A stretch of DNA of 64,000 nt. Source: an uncultured Paludibaculum sp. Its GTDB lineage: Bacteria > Acidobacteriota > Terriglobia > Bryobacterales > Bryobacteraceae. Location of the stretch: contig NZ_OY762267.1 of the NCBI RefSeq assembly GCF_963665245.1, positions 310,001 through 374,000 of the forward strand, given 5' to 3'. Below are positions 62,212 to 64,000 of the stretch, one piece after another (the first letter of the stretch is position 1; every line of letters starts with the position of its first letter). The notes beneath the pieces are model-generated. The model saw only the letters and a program-made list of their open reading frames with translations. It ran no database searches and was not told the DNA's origin. The translations under genes were made by a program, and so were the position numbers.

Positions 62212-63432
62212 ATGTCACGGCCGGCCGCGTTTACAGCCGAGCAGAAACAACAGGCCCTCAAGAGCATCCTGGAGAGCGCCGCCTTCCGGCGGTCGGACCA
62301 GTCGAAGGCGCTGCTGGAATACCTTTGCCAGCAGGAGCAACAGGGCCGGGCGCACGCGGTGACGGAGTACGAAATCGGAGTTCAGGCGCTGGGGCGGCCG
62401 GCGGACTTCGCTCCGGAGACGGACTCGTCGGTGCGCACGCGGGTGCATTCGCTGCGCAAGAAGCTCGACGAATACTATGCCGTGGAGGCGCGCGCAGCCG
62501 AGTTCCGTCTGGAGATCCCCAAAGGATCCTATGGGGTCCGGTATGTCGTGCCGGAGCCGCCCAGCAAGCCTCCGACACGCTGGAAGCCGTGGCTTCTGTT
62601 GGGGTTCGTGGCAGTGGCGCTAGTGCTGGCGTGGCAGATTCGCCAAACCCCGGAGGGGGAACGGCTGCTGAGGGCGGCCTGGGGTCCGATGGTGGAGCCG
62701 GGGACGGAAGTGACGATCGCGCTGGCGACCCCGCTGCAGTTGTATGTCCGTGATTTTGGGGACGATCCACCGCCCACCGGCGACCCTTCGTTCCGCACCG
62801 AGATCGATCGTACGCCCGCCTTCGAAGGCTGGTACAGGCAGTGGCGCAACCATCCATTGGGCAAGACAGCGTTCCTCCACCCCAACCATCATTCGCCGCT
62901 GTGGGGTGACGCCTCGGCTGCCTTGGTTGTGACACAGGTACTGGCGGCGCACGGTGCCCACATCGAGACGATTCCCGCCTATCGCACTCATGCCGTGGCA
63001 CTTAGGGAACGGAATGCGGTGCTGGTCGGGCGGCCGGAGTACAGCGAAACGGTGAGCTCGCTGATGCCCGAAGGTGGCATTACGGTGGAGTACAACCCGC
63101 AGCACCGGCGCCTGGGCGTCCACAACCGGAGCCCGAAGAAGGGCGAGACCGAGTGGTGGTATGCCACAGACAACCTGCGGCTGAACTATGGGCTGATTAC
63201 GGTGCTGCCGACTGAACAGGCGGGCCGACGACGGTTGATCATCTTCTCGGGAATCAACTCGGACGGCTCGGAAGCGGGGGCGAAGTTCTACACATCGCCG
63301 GTCGGGCTAGGAGAGCTGGAGAAGCATTTCGCCGGCTCCTGGCCCAGGAAGTTCCAGGTGGTGGTGAAGACCGAGTCCGTGGACACCTACACTCTGCAGA
63401 CGCACTTCGAGTTCGTCCGCGTGCTGGAATGA
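62212..63432 (+). CDS. Membrane-anchored ToxR-like putative regulator
   Basis: A 406-aa protein; ATG 62212 is preceded by CGGGAG. The N-terminal 110 residues (LKSILESAAFRRSDQSKALLEYLCQQEQQ, AVTEYEIGVQALGRPADFAPETDSSVRTRVHSLRKKLDEYYAVEAR, EFRLEIPKGSYGVRYVV) match a winged-helix-like module widespread in Acidobacteriota one-component regulators. One transmembrane helix (WKPWLLLGFVAVALVLAWQI) precedes a roughly 250-residue extracytoplasmic domain with no recognised family. The topology resembles ToxR/CadC. It is divergent from the oxidoreductase/TonB receptor operon, which it may control. Confidence 0.75.
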   Translation: MSRPAAFTAEQKQQALKSILESAAFRRSDQSKALLEYLCQQEQQGRAHAVTEYEIGVQALGRPADFAPETDSSVRTRVHSLRKKLDEYYAVEARAAEFRLEIPKGSYGVRYVVPEPPSKPPTRWKPWLLLGFVAVALVLAWQIRQTPEGERLLRAAWGPMVEPGTEVTIALATPLQLYVRDFGDDPPPTGDPSFRTEIDRTPAFEGWYRQWRNHPLGKTAFLHPNHHSPLWGDASAALVVTQVLAAHGAHIETIPAYRTHAVALRERNAVLVGRPEYSETVSSLMPEGGITVEYNPQHRRLGVHNRSPKKGETEWWYATDNLRLNYGLITVLPTEQAGRRRLIIFSGINSDGSEAGAKFYTSPVGLGELEKHFAGSWPRKFQVVVKTESVDTYTLQTHFEFVRVLE

Positions 63433-63527
63433 GTTTGAAATAAAGGCGCTCGACGGCCCGTATAGGTGGCTGAGGCAACCGGAATATGGGATCACTCAGC
63501 CTGGCGACGTCAAGCGTAACGGTACAT

Positions 63528-64000
63528 ATGAACCCGCCACCAGGATTCACAGAACTCTACAACCAATACTCAGCGATCGTGTACAAGAGCGCCCTGCGGG
63601 TGACCGGCAATACAGCCGATGCCGAGGACGCACTGCAGACCGTGTTCATGCGGGTTTGGAACCGGGCGGACGGCGTGGATCCGCAGGGGCACCCGGATCG
63701 GTATTTCCGGCGGGCGGCGACGAACGCGGCGATCGACATCCTACGGTCGAAGGCCTCAAAGGCGGAAGCGCCGTTGGAGGCAAGCGGGCCGAAGGCGGTG
63801 CGGGAGTCCACCTATCTCTTAAAGGAGACGCTGCGGCGCGCGGTGGCGGCGCTGCCTAGAGAGGACGGCGAGATGTTCCTCTTGCGGTATGTGGAAGGCC
63901 TCAGCAATGGGGAAATTGCGGAGATCTTCCAAGTGGAAAAGGCGAGGGTGGCGGTGAAGCTGCACCGCATCCGGCAAGTGTTGCAGGCGGAATTGGGCAA
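63528..64000 (+). CDS. ECF-type RNA polymerase sigma factor, cut by the right window edge
   Basis: A frame open to the end of the window; at least 157 residues. Region 2 is FTELYNQYSAIVYKSALRVTGNTADAEDALQTVFMRVW, with the DAEDALQ core-binding motif and DRYFRRAATNAAIDILRSK. Region 4 has AVAALPREDGEMFLLRYVEGLSNGEIAEIFQVEKARVAVKLHRIRQVLQ, a complete sigma-4 HTH. Little more than the C-terminus is missing. An in-frame ATG at 63486, with GAGG 10 nt upstream, is an alternative start adding 14 residues. An anti-sigma factor gene would be expected just beyond the window. Confidence 0.88.
   Translation, partial: MNPPPGFTELYNQYSAIVYKSALRVTGNTADAEDALQTVFMRVWNRADGVDPQGHPDRYFRRAATNAAIDILRSKASKAEAPLEASGPKAVRESTYLLKETLRRAVAALPREDGEMFLLRYVEGLSNGEIAEIFQVEKARVAVKLHRIRQVLQAELG

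Overview
The window looks like a chromosomal segment from a GC-rich, Gram-negative member of the Acidobacteriota, most likely the Bryobacterales/Solibacter lineage. This is an inference from gene content. There are three very large Oar-type TonB-dependent receptors with an N-terminal carboxypeptidase-regulatory-like domain, several Gfo/Idh/MocA oxidoreductases (two with Tat-type leaders), a secreted protein ending in what looks like the 'Solibacter uncharacterised C-terminal domain', and an ankyrin protein and FAD-dependent oxidoreductases of types common in that group. No rRNA, tRNA or CRISPR array was seen.

Layout. (1) 0-9 kb is a carbohydrate/ester catabolism zone: a truncated unknown gene, a Tat-exported type-B carboxylesterase, an ALO-type FAD oxidoreductase, then a compact operon of a sugar-phosphate isomerase-like TIM barrel and two Gfo/Idh/MocA enzymes, facing a DeoR-family regulator. 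(2) 9-12.7 kb is a TonB-dependent receptor with a clear sigma70-type promoter in the interval shared with deoR. (3) 12.8-14.35 kb is a complete IS1202/ISNCY-like insertion sequence flanked by a 22-bp direct repeat. (4) 14.5-26.6 kb is a mixed block: a GH2 glycosidase, a DUF1080 protein, a third Gfo/Idh/MocA enzyme, an O-methyltransferase, an ankyrin protein, a di-haem cytochrome c, an ECF sigma factor overlapping a Ser/Thr kinase, a small membrane protein and a VOC-fold protein. (5) 26.7-30.3 kb is a second TonB-dependent receptor. (6) 30.4-45.9 kb is a type VI secretion (T6SS) cluster. It encodes sheath (TssBC), tube (Hcp), baseplate (TssEFGK), TssA, TagJ, VgrG and PAAR, plus a methyltransferase and several small unknowns. 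TssJ, TssL, TssM and the ClpV/TssH ATPase are absent. (7) 46-52.4 kb is a secreted amidase-like protein and a housekeeping run gdh-mutS-anmK with overlapping ends. (8) 52.4-53.2 kb is a repeat-rich spacer. (9) 53.2-64 kb is a secreted beta-propeller-like protein, then an operon of FAD oxidoreductase with SLH repeats, TonB-dependent receptor and FAD oxidoreductase. Divergent from it are a membrane-anchored ToxR-like regulator and, cut by the window edge, an ECF sigma factor.

How it works together (inference). The TonB receptors with neighbouring exported hydrolases and oxidoreductases suggest uptake and oxidation of plant- or microbe-derived sugars and esters. The DeoR protein probably controls the isomerase/Gfo and receptor genes. 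The T6SS genes could build sheath, tube, baseplate and spike, but the membrane complex and recycling ATPase must be encoded elsewhere if the machine is functional. The unusual passengers of this cluster (the HPPY-motif methyltransferase, the 62-aa ORF and the 151-aa ORF after PAAR) are the best places to look for something undescribed.
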